64,000 nucleotides of DNA from Coniferiporia sulphurascens (lineage: Eukaryota > Basidiomycota > Agaricomycetes > Hymenochaetales > Hymenochaetaceae), in assembly GCA_002794785.1 (NCBI GenBank), contig NBBA01000018.1:310001-374000 (forward strand). Direction: 5' to 3'. This document shows, piece after piece, positions 1 to 11,320 of this stretch. A program made the translations under genes and the position numbers. The first letter of the stretch is position 1. Every line of letters begins with the position of its first letter. Below the pieces are notes generated by a model, which saw only the letters and a list, made by a program, of their open reading frames with translations, did no database searches and was not told the DNA's origin.

Positions 1-572
1 ACCATTTGATCAATGATGTTCTCGGTGGTGTGCACACCGAGGACGGTGAGCACCGCCGCGTCCGCGTGATGCTCTTGGCAGGTTCAGACCTGATCAGCAC
101 CATGTCTGAGCCCGGGGTGTGGTCCGAAGAGGATGTGCGTATACCTTGTGCATCTCGCGAGTTCCGCAAGCTGACTCATCCGCAGCTTGATCACATCCTT
201 GGACGCTACGGATGCTTCATTGTCGAGCGCGCCGGGTCAGACATGTCGCAGGCGACGGACTCACTCGCCAAATGGCGTCATAACATTTATCTTATCGCGC
301 AGATGATCCAGAACGATGTGTCTTCAACGAAGGTCCGGCTATTTCTTCGTCGCGGTCTTTCCGTCCGCTATCTCCTTCCCATACCCGTAATCGACTACAT
401 CGAGTCGAATGGACTGTACCTCGACGAGGGGCCCAATAATACCAACGCGCAATATATGCAGCAGCTTCATCGTGATCGTGACCGCGATCGTGAGAAGTCC
501 ACGGCACCGTCGTCAGCCTCCCCATCGGCATCAAACCCAAATTCCAATACATCGCCTGCGCCAAGCGGGTAG
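1..572 (+). CDS. Nicotinamide mononucleotide adenylyltransferase (NMNAT), 3' part
   Basis: C-terminal part of an NMN/NaMN adenylyltransferase, which joins ATP to (nicotinic acid or nicotinamide) mononucleotide to make dinucleotide in NAD synthesis. The gene starts left of the window. Family landmarks seen: LLAGSDLI, then PGVWSEED, then LDHILGRYGCFIVER with GSD, and the nucleotide-binding stretch SSTKVR followed by LSVRYLLPIPVIDYI. An in-frame intron lies at 135-185 (51 nt, GTGCGT...CGCAG); removing it joins GVWSEED directly to LDHILGRYG as the family requires. The tail after YIESNGLYL is low complexity (RDRDRDRE, then Ser/Pro/Asn). Stop TAG at 570-572. The family call is firm; NMA1 and NMA2 cannot be told apart from this part alone. 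Confidence 0.9.
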   Translation, partial: HLINDVLGGVHTEDGEHRRVRVMLLAGSDLISTMSEPGVWSEEDVRIPCASREFRKLTHPQLDHILGRYGCFIVERAGSDMSQATDSLAKWRHNIYLIAQMIQNDVSSTKVRLFLRRGLSVRYLLPIPVIDYIESNGLYLDEGPNNTNAQYMQQLHRDRDRDREKSTAPSSASPSASNPNSNTSPAPSG

Positions 573-1589
573 GTTCGCGGGTGTATACTATATCCAGAGG
601 GAGCCGTCCTCGCATTATTTACACATAGATTACGCCGCGTCCTGGCGGGAAAAGCAAAAGAACGTGTATTGCCATTATCATTGTATGCTCGGAGGTTAGT
701 TGGGCCGGGTTTCAGGACTTTTGTTAGCATTTTTGTATGGGTGCAATTGCGAATATGCCTTGTAATTTTCTTCACGAACATGACTGATAACAACCTCGGC
801 AGACATACGAAGAGTTTGATGTAGGGAAAGCACGAATGTCAATTAATGCTATTGAGTTCGGCCCCTATGTGGAATATAAATTATAGATCCGCTCCGAATG
901 TTTGCTGCCGTACTCGCCGCCCATCTTGCATCAGTATTCGTCTTTTATCCCACAGCATGTCCCCGGATTTCAGATGTCTGACCTTGTCTTGATTTTGACC
1001 GCAAAGATAATTTGCTTGTAAGTAAGATCTGGTCTCTTGCGGTCAACGTGAACAAAATTCCTGCCCGAGTCCGTCCGAGACCATGCTTCGCCAACGAGAC
1101 CGCAATTACTAAGTACTTCATGTAACGAGTTCTGCGCTCGCCATTGGTGCCATCCTTGCTGATGTCGAGTCGGCACGTATCGGGAGACGCTCGCGCACTG
1201 ACTTAACAGATGGCACGCACCCCGTTGAACATTCGATTTTTCGCCTGCCATCCAAAATACCCACAAAATAACATAAACCCATTCACGAAGTGAGTTGGGG
1301 GACTATCATACTACGAGCCCTCCGGCACGGACAGGACCCGAAAACAATTTCGCCTTGGCTTTGATGCGCGGGGTATATTCCGCAACCGGACTCTTGCCCC
1401 TTCCGCACACATGAATAAGAGTGTACTGTGAGTTTTTCTAATTGCATTGTAATTACTGCCAAATTCATAGATATTTTCTGGTTAGCTATTCTCCAGGACG
1501 ACCTCCACGCCTTACTTAAGCGCGCCGCCGGACCAAACAAAGAGAAATGATCGACGGAGGGGCGCGATTGACCACCGACGGCGACGAAC
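573..1589. other. Intergenic region, NMNAT 3' flank to GT49 5' flank
   Basis: About 1.0 kb with no ORF that matches a known family or shows consistent splice-joined coding. It should hold the 3' UTR of the NMNAT gene and the promoter of the glycosyltransferase starting at 1590. I see no repeat or RNA gene in it. Confidence 0.5.
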
Positions 1590-3165
1590 ATGCATATACG
1601 CGCCCTCCGCCACCCGGGCGCACTCACACTCCTACGCGTCGGTCTTGCGCTCTACGTCGGTCTCGCCATTCTGTACACTTCAGAACGCCTATTCTCCCCC
1701 CTCGTCCGTTCTGCACTGTCTACGTTCCTACCAAGCGACTATAATGATTCCCTCGTCGGCCAAACGGGCGCGCTCTTCGATAGTTTGCTCCGCTTCCTCC
1801 CCCTCGAGTGGACAAACACTGCGCCCGACATACCTACCCCCGACGTCGTGTCCTTCGGGAAACACACTGAGGACGTTATATACTGGGACACGCCGGCGTC
1901 CGCGTTCGGTGGCACCCTCGCGCCGAGACGAGCTACCGGGAGGATGCCCGCGCAACTCTTCCTCGCCAAGGCGTTCGCCACGTCGCACGAGCACCTCGCG
2001 CACGACGACACGGACAACCTCGACATCATCCCGTACTACTACCGCGCGGCGGGGCGTCCCGACGCGGACGACGTCACCATCACTACGCTGGTTACACGCG
2101 ACCGATTCACTGTCCTCCGTGAGCTCGTCGAGCGCTACCAAGGACCCGTCTCCGTCACCGTGCACGTCTCGCGCGCCGAACTCGCGCACAAGCCCTCTTC
2201 CGGCGTAGGCACAGGCGCAGACACAGACGCGCAAATGGGGTTCCTCGACGCGCTGCACGCGCTGTATACGTCCTCGCTGCACATGGCGCGTCTCGTAGAC
2301 GTGCACCTCGTCCTCACGCCCGCGCGCGCAGACAGGCAGTTCAACGCATGGCGCAACGCCGCGCGGCTCTTTGCGCGCACGCGCTTCCTGCTCATGCTCG
2401 ACGTCGACTTCGTGCCCTGCACGGACCTACGCGCGCGTGTACGGGCATTACTCGCTGCTCGCGGTCCGCTCGCAACGCGCCTCCGCGCGGGCTCGGCAGC
2501 GCTCGTCGTGCCCGCTTTTGAATACACAAACTCGAGCGACAAGGACGCGGCAGACCCTCGGGCGTTCCCTCGCACGAAGCGCGAGCTGGTGACGCTTTAT
2601 AACGCGTCGCGCATCGCGATGTTCCATGCGGGCTGGGTGCCGGGACATAACAGCACGGACTATGCGCGCGCACTGTTCGGCGCAGGACAAGGGGAGGTAT
2701 ACCGCGTGCCCCGGGCGCGCTACCAACCCGCGTACGAGCCCTATGTCATATTCGCGCGAGACGCGCCGACGCCTGCGCCATGGTGCGACGAGCGTTTTGT
2801 AGGGTACGGCGGGAACAAAGCAGCGTGTCTTTACGAGATGTACCTCGCTGGAATGTCGTTCTACGTGCTTGCAGACGACTTTCTCGTGCACCGGGCGCAT
2901 GCGTACGACGAGCGTGCGCGCCGCCGGGAACGCCGTGCAAATAGGCGCATATATGCGGACTTCCGGGAGGAGGTGTGCCTGCGTTACTTGACGGCTTTCC
3001 GTAATGCTGGTACTCTTGGCGAAGAGAGTGCATTGAACGCGATTGAGGAGTGCAAGAAGATCAAAGGCATTGCGCGTATTGCGGCTATGGTAAGCCTGGG
3101 TTTTCATTTGTTGCCTCGCTTGGTCTGATGTTTACCACTTTCTTCAGCTGCTTGACGGACATTGA
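1590..3165 (+). CDS. GT49-family (LARGE-like) glycosyltransferase, type II membrane protein
   Basis: Predicted Golgi glycosyltransferase of family GT49, the family of B4GAT1 and the second LARGE domain, which transfer sugars (GlcNAc or GlcA) from UDP-sugars. Two exons, 1590-3089 and 3148-3165; the 58-nt intron (GTAAGC...TTCAG) leaves a short last exon, LLDGH then stop, giving 505 residues. Residues 13-30 (LTLLRVGLALYVGLAILY) form a signal anchor. The catalytic metal-binding DxD is seen as LDVDFVP at residues 270-276. The family C-terminal block YEPYVIFAR, then CDERFVGYGGNK, then VLADDFLVHRAHAY follows. The acceptor is not predictable from sequence. Convergent with the GlcNAc kinase gene, with a 103-bp gap. 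A decayed inverted relative of this gene lies at 32.2-33.5 kb. Confidence 0.85.
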
Positions 3166-3268
3166 AGTGGGAAGATCCCTATGGTATTCTGATTCCTTCT
3201 GTATTGTTACCCAAATAAGTTACATGTGCCCGTAAATGCTTTTATTCCCATAATATCATCAATTTTAA

Positions 3269-4462
3269 TCACTCGAGATTAGTCGCCGCGAACTGCGCGA
3301 CGAGACCCCGCGCGCCGGCTTCTGCAGCATCCGAAACGTATTCGACGGCGGCGAAGACGTGACCACGCGTGGCGAGTGCGGAAAGGACAAAGTCGCGGTA
3401 AGGAGGTATGCCTACGAGTGAGCCGCCAAAGACGAGGACTGAAGTCGCTGCGGGCACCCGCAGGTCCGTGGTGGAGGGTACGTCGGCTGTGCCGGCGGGC
3501 GCAAGCAAGAGCGTGATTTGGGATGCGAGCTCGTCGGCGGTTGCGCGCAGCACGCCGAGTGCAAGCGGGTCACCCCCACCGGCGCCAGAGGCGTCGCCGA
3601 AAGCTGCTTGGAATACGAAAGGAGAGAGTTGAGAAAGGCGTTTCTCGCGCACAATTAGACGATGCGCGGGGAGAGCGTCCGTGCCGGCGAGCGGGTCAGG
3701 GTCGTGCAGGAGAGTAAGAAGCTCCGGGGTGGAGGCGACGCCGAAGTGCGTGAGGACGCACGCGCGGAGCGAGTCGGGATTAGGGTGAGCGGAAGGTTCG
3801 AGGCCAAGGGTGAGATCGAGGTCGGGCTCGGGGGCGCCGCGGAGGACGGCGTGCTCGTACGCGCGGAGGAGATGGCGCACGGCTTCGCGGCCGACGTGGA
3901 ATCCTCCGCCCTCGTCGCCGAGGATCCAGCCCCAGCCACCGACGCGCGCGAGCTCCTCGGGCGCGCCTGCGCCTGCTTCGGAGGCGGGGAGGCGGAAGCT
4001 CGCGGCGATGGAGCCTGTGCCGCCGACTGCGCCGACGCAGGTGCGGATGGCGGGGTTGGCTGCAGCGGCGCCTGCGAGCGGGGCAGAGAGGAGGATGGTA
4101 TCGTTTGCGATGCGCAGGCGGGGTGCGGTGGGGGGCAGGCCAAAGAGTGCACCGAGCGGGGGGAGGAGGCGGGCGACGACGGCGGGCGAGTCGACACCGG
4201 AGACGCCGAGCCAAGCTGCGGCGAATATAGAATGCGACGAGGCGGGCGGGGGGAGCGTCTGCGCTGCGGCGGGGTGCGAGGAGGGCAGGGCGAGGAGGGC
4301 GGCCTCGACGGCGGCCTTGACGGTGGCCACGAAGTTGGGGAGTCCCTGGTAGGCGAAGTTGGAGGGCCCGCCTGCCGCGCGGGCGAGGACGGCGCCGCTG
4401 GCGTCTGCGATGGCGACGGCGGTCTTGGACCCGCCGCAGTCGCAGCAGAGAAAGAGGCTCAT
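3269..4462 (-). CDS. N-acetyl-D-glucosamine kinase (BadF/BadG/NAGK ATPase family)
   Basis: Single-exon gene, 397 residues, the usual length for NAGK, which phosphorylates GlcNAc at C6 using ATP. The actin-like ATPase fold is shown by the phosphate-1 loop DCGGSKT (8-14), the phosphate-2 loop VGGTGSIAASF near 145-155, the NAGK-type GGWGWILGDEGGGFHVG near 175, and a C-terminal adenosine-binding VLVFGGSLV. The start is the ATG of MSLFLCCDCGG. It is Ala- and Leu-rich with high GC, like its neighbours. The long ORF on the other strand (3662-4486) is only its GC-rich shadow. The glucosamine-6-phosphate deaminase of the same pathway is at 50 kb; no GlcNAc-6-P deacetylase is in the window. Confidence 0.9.
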   Translation of the reverse strand: MSLFLCCDCGGSKTAVAIADASGAVLARAAGGPSNFAYQGLPNFVATVKAAVEAALLALPSSHPAAAQTLPPPASSHSIFAAAWLGVSGVDSPAVVARLLPPLGALFGLPPTAPRLRIANDTILLSAPLAGAAAANPAIRTCVGAVGGTGSIAASFRLPASEAGAGAPEELARVGGWGWILGDEGGGFHVGREAVRHLLRAYEHAVLRGAPEPDLDLTLGLEPSAHPNPDSLRACVLTHFGVASTPELLTLLHDPDPLAGTDALPAHRLIVREKRLSQLSPFVFQAAFGDASGAGGGDPLALGVLRATADELASQITLLLAPAGTADVPSTTDLRVPAATSVLVFGGSLVGIPPYRDFVLSALATRGHVFAAVEYVSDAAEAGARGLVAQFAATNLE

Positions 4463-4482
4463 CGTCGTCGTCGTCGTCGTCG
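4462..4482. repeat. (TCG)7 microsatellite abutting the GlcNAc kinase start codon
   Basis: Seven perfect TCG units on the + strand, which read as CGA/GAC repeats in the mRNA. They form the last bases of the 5' UTR and run into the ATG (4462-4460). Length change here would alter leader sequence next to the start. Confidence 0.85.
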
Positions 4483-5036
4483 TTGAGGGCGGTGATGAGC
4501 TCTGAGCTGGCTATATGCGTGCCAGTGATAAAGGGGACGCTACGGGCCGGCCCTGAAGTATCAGCCACGTATAAAGTGCCTGCACGCGCGGTGCGTACGT
4601 TTCTTTCAGTGCGGCGACACGGCTTCACATGTTTCCCAACGTTGCTCATGGTCAGCGCTGTGTTCCACGCGGCCGTTCGAGTGTCAGGCCGTGTCCCGAG
4701 CGAACTCGGTCGTCTTAGCACCCTTTCGGCGCTCGCAATTGCCCTATGGTCGCCGATGGGTCGGGGGTTCCGTACATTCTTTTTTTCGTACTTTTTTGTC
4801 CATACCGTACTCGACCCACCTACTGCAATCAATATAAATGAATGGAATCATCTAAGTGTGTTCGTTATGCTCGTCCGATTCGTATGTACATGTCCGCTCA
4901 GGAAAGAGGGAAAATGGTAATTGAGAGAAATAAAACGAAAACAATGCCGACAGACTACACCCGTCTCGCCCATACAGTGTAAATTCCACTTTCACTAACT
5001 AGAGATCCCTCCCGCCGCTGCTCTCCCGGCCTTTCA

Positions 5037-5820
5037 CTACTCGCTCTCCGCAATAAGTGCGACGATCATCCTGGGCGTGTCGAATTTAATGAGTGAGAGG
5101 AATCGGGCAAAACAAGACGCACCGGTAGAGATAGTAGAAGAAGCTGAGGAGATAGAATCCAAGCTTTATGAACGCCTCCTTTTTATGCCCAGACAGCGTC
5201 CGGAAGATCTCCGTCGCGTCGTACATGTGCCCCTTGTTCAAAATCCTAATCCATGCACCAGGGTCAACTCAGTACGCGAAAAGAAAAAAAGAAAAGACCA
5301 AGCTCAACGCACTTGTTCGCGTTGAAGGCCACGAGGGGCGCGTTAATCAAGAATGCGGTCCATTGTCCCGAGAGCAGGAAAAGTAGCGTGAGGAACGCGT
5401 GTGCGCCATTTTCCGGAAGCACAAACTGCGGGCATGCCATGTGGTGTCAGATATCGAAAAGGGGAAAGAGAAGAAAGAGAAAAAAGGGGGGTTGGGTAGG
5501 ACGTACCTGGTTGAGCTTATTGCACAAGTCGATCGGGTTGATGTAGTCGCACTCGAGGTCCGAGAACATGATTATCTGCACGGCGACGGCGGAGGACGGA
5601 GGTTAGGCGACAAAACGTGAGGGAGTAGACGCGGCTACGCACGAAGAAGACCATGGTGAAAAGCAGCCCAGCGGCGAAGAGCACCGAGAAAAGAAACAGC
5701 CATCCTGTTCACGACGACCGCGTCGGAGGAGCGTGCAAGTTGGGCAGAACGACAGAGCAAGTCGTAAGCGCTTGTCGCCCGACTCGAACACAGAGAAAAA
5801 AACGGACCTTCTCCGAGCAT
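5037..5820 (-). CDS. ERV14: Cornichon/ERV14 cargo receptor of COPII vesicles
   Basis: ER export receptor that carries membrane cargo into COPII vesicles. Six exons: 5820-5808, 5704-5643, 5575-5507, 5425-5313, 5245-5123 and 5070-5037; introns of 103, 67, 81, 67 and 52 nt, all GT-AG. The product is 137 residues, the normal ERV14 length. Diagnostic blocks join across exons: MLGEGWLF from exons 1 and 2, then [20 protein letters not shown], then [15 protein letters not shown], then [20 protein letters not shown] and a C-terminal helix ending [10 protein letters not shown]. Three to four membrane helices are evident. The first exon is only 13 nt. No single ORF covers the gene, so it is easy to miss. 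The start is fixed by the conserved MxGE N-terminus. Confidence 0.93.
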
Positions 5821-6212
5821 GATGACTTCGTCTGTGCTTGAGTTAGAACAGAGAAGAGATTAAAATTAAACGGAGAACAACGAGGAGGTCGAGGGCGGGA
5901 GGAGACGACGAGGATGGGAGGACAGGAATCGCCCCGGGGTCGTTCAGCCAGCTTGTCTCTGCGCCGCGCACGATTACGTCGGCCCCGTGACCGTCTGATG
6001 GTCACACGCTCCCGCGTCACTTCCGGAATCGCAATTCGGTCTCTCTCCAATAAAACGGAAATATATACGTCCTCCGCCCGAGCATGCGTGTGCGAGGTAC
6101 GATGCGGACTCAAACGGTGCCTTGCAAAAAGGCGACATCGACGCATGGGCGACTTACGGTCACACCATATTCACTGCAGATCGATAAATGTACAACGACA
6201 GGCCAATTACAA

Positions 6213-6306
6213 GGCGAAATGGCCGAGCGGTCTAAGGCGCTGGAATTAGGTAATATCTACGTACATCCAGTCCGAAAGGGCGTGGGTTCAAATCCCACTT
6301 TCGTCA
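6213..6306 (+). tRNA. tRNA-Leu(UAG), with 14-nt intron
   Basis: Type II tRNA with long variable arm. Acceptor GGCGAAA (6213-6219) pairs with TTTCGTC (6299-6305), discriminator A6306. D arm starts TGGCCGAGCGG. Anticodon stem CTGGA (6240-6244) pairs with TCCAG (6266-6270); anticodon TAG at 6247-6249 after U33; intron 6251-6264 in the usual place one base 3' of the anticodon. T arm GTGGG TTCAAAT CCCAC. A run of five T at 6311-6315 is the Pol III stop. Apart from the anticodon arm it is almost identical to the tRNA-Leu at 14220. Confidence 0.93.
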
Positions 6307-6467
6307 GCACTTTTTATCTCTTTTTATTTGCGATCCCCCTCTAAAAGAATTAATCTCTTTAGTATACAGATTTGCATACACATTCCAGGAATAAAAGGCC
6401 CCGCCCTTGCGACAGCCCGACATGACTATTGTACACACACAGAAAGACACACTAGTCCTTTTGGACC

Positions 6468-8276
6468 TCACTGATAAGCAGTCGAGTCTTGCAGTCGCCA
6501 TCGCCTCAGCGGTCCCCACCACCAGAGCGACCACGACTCCTGCTTCGGCGGCAGGGGCGGCTGCGTCCGTCGCCCATGCGTCTTCCGTCTGGGTAGCGAA
6601 GCATCACTGCTCGCCCCGCGCGGGCGCCGCACAAGGTCCTCGCGGTCACCCCCATCCGCCATGGCCGCAGCCATCTCCATCTCGCGTCGCTCGCGCTCGC
6701 GCAGACCAAAGCTACCCAACCCCCACCCAACGACGCCCGGGTCGACGTCCACGTCCGCGTCGCCACCCCCGTCCCCATCTGCGGCCTGCTTGCCTGCGTA
6801 CGCTGCGCGCTTCCGCCGCACCCGCTCGAGCGCCTGTAAGTGCGCCGCGGCGAGGTGTGCGCGCCGTAGGAGGTGATAAAAGTGCGAGACAGCAAGCAAC
6901 GGCCGTGATAATCGAAGCCGCGAATAAAGCCCGTCCGCACCAGCTGCAGCAGGCGCGCCAGCGCCGCCGGGCACAGCAGTCATCGTGGAGTCGACTGACT
7001 GCATGTCCGTACGCACCGTAGACGCCGACGCCCCGTCCGGCGTAGTCAGGTTCGCCAATTCGATAGGCTCGCCGGTCGCGCTTCCCTTTCGCGAGAAGCC
7101 TAACGACTCCGAGGCGTTACGCCAGAGAGCCTGTGCCTTCTCTCTGCGAACGGAACGCCGTGCGGCGCGCGCCTTGCGCTTACGATCCCGCCGTTCCTCG
7201 CGATATAGGAGCTCCTCGACCTCCCCTACACCGCGGCCCCCGCCAACCCACCACCACCAGCCGAGGAAGCTCTGCCAGAGCACAACGACCCAGATCATGT
7301 GAGGGAGCCAGGTATACTGGTCTTTGGTGGGGATATACAGGAAATTGAGACCTGTGGATATAACTGCGAGTGCCATCGCTGCGGCGCCGAAGGCAGCAGT
7401 CCCCCCGTCGGTTCGCCATGCCTGCTTACGGTTGACGGCGAAGCCCCAGAGACAAAGCGCGGCAGTAAAGAGGAGTGAGAGTGCGGCGTTGCACGTGTTA
7501 CGAACAGTGTCCGCTATGTCGACAATAGTCTGGGATTGGTGGATAGGTAGGAGCTCCATTGCAGCTGAGAGCAGGGCGAGTGGTGCAAGCAGACCCAGAA
7601 TGAGACGAGCTTCCAGATGCGAGGGGTAGAGCAAGGTTAGGAATTGAATATGTGTGATCTTTGCATAAAACGACGGTTTCAGTAGTATTTACAGCTGAAC
7701 TATCCGCATAACACATACCTGGACCAGAGCGGAGGTCGTTGCGTCCATCACATACCAGGCTGCGAGTTCCGACGTGCTCCATACGGACGGCTCATACACC
7801 ATCGCCAAGCTGGTGTAGTTAGAGCCTGGCGGGATAACAGAGTTGTTCTGGAAGCTCGGCGGAACAGGTACTGAAAGATACGTGAGCATGTAAGGCCACT
7901 GCTGGCTGTCGCGGAAAGCCTGAGAGAGGACGACGCAGATGGTAGCGATGAGCGAGACGAAGAGCGAGAGCACGCCCGCGAGCTGGAGGACGTAGTTGAC
8001 GGGTGCGAGTGGCCAGTGGTACTGGGCGGTGAAGAGGAGGTGGAACAGCAGGACGGTCGTGAGCGCAAATGCGATACCATCGAGGAGAATCTGGACTGGC
8101 AGCGAGCGCGCAAAGGCGGGCTGCATCGCGAGTATGGGGTTGTGGTCGAACCCAGGGTCATCGCTGCTGCTGTTGTCGCTGCTAACGCTACTGCTATTGG
8201 TGTCTGCAAGACAAAGCTGGGTGGTCAGGAGAAGAATAGCGACCGACGCGATGAACGACCATTTCTTCCGGCTCAT
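6468..8276 (-). CDS. Orphan seven-helix membrane protein with signal peptide
   Basis: Not recognised. Two exons, 8276-7719 and 7658-6468, joined by a 60-nt phase-0 intron (GTATGT...AAAG), giving about 582 residues. The start chosen is the ATG of MSRKKWSFIASVAILLL, a good signal peptide cut after QLCLA; an in-frame ATG at 8357 is less likely. A short Ser/Asn-rich luminal stretch follows, then about seven hydrophobic helices between residues 50 and 320, including FALTTVLLFHLLF, LQLAGVLSLFVSLIATICVV, LILGLLAPLALLSAAMEL and MIWVVVLWQSFLGWWWWV. The C-terminal 250 residues are cytosolic, charged and Ala/Arg-rich. The layout resembles fungal pH-sensor or 7-TM receptor proteins, but no diagnostic motif is seen. 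Confidence 0.75.
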
Positions 8277-8471
8277 GGTCGTCAACGCCAAAGTCGGTGT
8301 CGGTCGGTGTTGGTGGCGCGTTCGTCGCAGCATCCGAGTCGGCGGCCAGGTTATCAATTAGGCGCTACTTTCCTTCTTTGTCATTAATTACTACTTTAGT
8401 ACATAAACTTGTAGGAAATAAAGTAAAATGAGTGGGGATCTATTCATTAAACCACTCTTCGGTCCGAGTAA

Positions 8472-11320
8472 TCATTGTCCTTCCCTTGCCTCAGCACCTT
8501 CCGAAACACTACTGCTTCCCGCAGCAGCATTGGAAGAGATGAGAATGTCCGCTGTAGTCGTGTCCAGTTGAGCTGCCATCAAAATGCGGAACCGAGAATC
8601 CGGCCGCGACACCTGCGGGAGGGAGTTAGACGAGTAAGGTCATCTAGTAGACTGGAATTCTCACCAGTTGTCTGTATGTGCCAGACTCCGTAATTTTCCC
8701 ATCTAGTCCATTATACGTTAGAAGAGCCTCCAGAAAGATTATGCACGAGCAAACCTTCAAGCACGACGATACGCTCCGCTCGCGCGATCGTAGAGAGCCG
8801 GTGCGCAACTATCAGACATGTGGTCTGCCGCGAACTCAGGATTTTATCTATAGCGTCGTTAACCTAAGTGGTAACAGTGTCAGAAGCTGTACTACGACGA
8901 TCCAACGAGAAAATGTACCCTATACTCGGAAGCCGCATCCAGTGAGCTCGTTGCTTCGTCCATGGCAAGGATCGCCGGTTTCTTCAATAGTGCTCGGGCT
9001 ATCGCAAGACGCTGGCGTTGTCCTCCGCTAAGGCTTAGCCTTCCAACTACAGCGAAATTTCGGGATTAGTCGCCTACACTAGACACCAAAAGAGAAACTC
9101 AAAAACACGAACTTTGGGTGTCAAAGCCCTGCGGCATCCCCCAGACGAACTCGCAGTTCGCCTGGCGCGCAGCCTCCTCTATCTGCTCGCGCGTCGCGTC
9201 CGCATTTCCGAACGCGATATTAGATGCGACTGTTCCCGTGAATAATACCGGATCCTGTGGGACGACACCTATGAGGTTTCGCCACGATGCGGGCGAGAAC
9301 TCCCGGATATCTGCGGCGTCCGGAAATAAGTACCGATGCAATTAATTTTAGCTGGCAAGTCCCACCTTGTCCATCGAATTTGACACTTCCGCTTACGGGA
9401 TCGTAGAAGCGCAGCAGCAGAGACTGCACGCTCGACTTCCCGCTACCGCTCTGCCCGCTGCGACATAACATCAGACAGAAGCCTATGTATACACAAGAAA
9501 GAGGACTCACACTATAGCCACGCTCTCTCCAACGTCAAGCTTGAGATTGAAGTTTTTCAGGACCTCCACTCCCTTTCGGCTCGGGTATTCAAAGGAAATA
9601 TTGTCGAAGGATACGGATCCTCTGCGCGTGGGAGATACAAGCGCCCCGCTTTGTGGAATCGTAGGGTCACGCTCCAACAGCTCAAAGATACGCCCTCCTG
9701 CGCCGACACCTCTCATAATAGACCCCTAATTAAAACGTGAAGTTCATAAGGTTATCCTATAACGCGGGGGCCATTACTCACGAAGAAAGACCTATGCAAA
9801 CGTCAGGTTTGATGCGTAAGAGAAAAAGAGAGTTAACTCACGTGAGCATCGACAGGCCATTTCCGACATAGACGGTGTAAAGCAGCATGCTCGTCAAGTC
9901 ACCCACGGAAATAATGCCTTTAGATACGAGGCTACCGCCTGCAGACGACGTATGTCACGCTAATGATACGGGTTAGAGAAATACCAACATACCATAACCC
10001 AGGAGGCAAAGCAGCGTCACGTTCCCGCTCCAGCCAGTCGCCCCGAAGAAAAAGCCGCTTGCCAGAGCCTCTTTACGAGCAAGGCTGAGCACATGATTAA
10101 CCCGTACAGCAAACTTCCCTTCCTCCTGCGCCTGAGCGTTGAAGGACTGTACAGTCCGGAAGGCAGACAGGGACTCTGAAGCGATTTTTGTCATCTCGCC
10201 AACAGCCTCCTGAGTGCGATTCGAGAGGCGCTTAATGTAGCGTCCATAGAACACCTAGAACAAAGGTCAGCCGAATACCGTGTGGTGAAACGGCGGTCAA
10301 CATACAGCGCCGAGAGAAACAGGCGGGACGACCGCCAACATAAGTGCCGTGAGAGTCGGGGACAAGTAGAACATCGCTCCTACTTCTCGTTTCTAAGTCA
10401 TCCCCTACAACGCGGGGAGGTATTTCTGAACTCACAGCCGACCGAAGCCATTACAACAGCGCGTAAACCGTCGCTCAGATTTTGTGTTAAACTTGCCAGG
10501 AAATATCAGCGCAAGAACTTTCCCAAGAAGCTTGTAATCTTACGATTCGCCGACAATGCTGGAGTCCACGCTCAGCCGACTGATGACATCACCTTCACCC
10601 TTTTCCACGAATTCAACTTCCTGTTGCAGAGAGCTCGCATAGGTACGCTGGCGCAGCCCTGCAACAATTCGTTGGCCAGAGAGACGCATCAAAATCGAAC
10701 GACCTGCATTCGCCGCTGCGCCAACAGTGAAGGCTGCCAGAAGAAGGGAGGACGCCTGCGCAAGACTAAGTCCGAAGGGTATTTGCTGTAAACTTGTCAG
10801 GAAGCGCGTAAACACGGTAAAAAGACTGGAGACGGACTGGACTAGAAGACGCGAAGAAGTCTATAAGCTTTCCGATAGTAAACGGGATGGATAAAGATAC
10901 AGAGGAAGACACGAGAAGAAGTCCAATAGCCAACGAGAGAGGTTTACGCTCGGGTTTCGCGAGCGCGACTATTTTTCGAAAAGACGAGCCAGTGGGAACG
11001 CCCGTAGATTTTTCCGACCGTAGAGAAGCTGGGAGGAGTCTAGCGAGGATGCCTGGCTGGGGTGGGGACGGGGCTGCCTTCGTGGGTTCCTCCGCAGGAG
11101 AGGGCCGTGGGACGGACGCATGAAGTTGTCGGCGGCCATGGCCACTCGCCCATGCTATGCACGCACTCGGACGCACACTGGGCCGCAGAAAGGGCCGATC
11201 GGTGTGCAGTTGACGGACATAAATCCCAGATGCGAAAGACCTTCTACACAAAGTCTCGCCGGTGCGACTACTGGCGCCAGTAGCACGCAGTCCGACGGAG
11301 ATGAGAAGCCTTGCGTTCAT
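8472..11320 (-). CDS. MDL1: Mitochondrial half-size ABC transporter, MDL1/ABCB10 type
   Basis: Inner-membrane ABC half-transporter; yeast Mdl1 exports peptides from the matrix. Fourteen exons: 11320-10838, 10785-10544, 10491-10436, 10382-10306, 10254-9993, 9938-9842, 9791-9782, 9725-9511, 9457-9366, 9310-9113, 9046-8919, 8863-8755, 8702-8665, 8612-8472, giving 715 residues. The N-terminus is Arg/Ser-rich without acids, as in a mitochondrial targeting peptide. The membrane domain carries [18 protein letters not shown] and [14 protein letters not shown]. Nucleotide-binding domain: Walker [10 protein letters not shown] split by an intron, Q-loop VVPQDPVLF, signature [18 protein letters not shown], Walker [15 protein letters not shown]-loop IVAHRLST. 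Exon 7 is only 10 nt and supplies the conserved SFF. MDL1 versus MDL2 is not settled. Confidence 0.92.

Noticed and set aside
3662..4486. 274-codon + strand ORF
   Set aside because: It lies fully antisense to the GlcNAc kinase, has only Gly/Glu/Arg-rich low complexity and no family motif: a shadow of a GC-rich gene.
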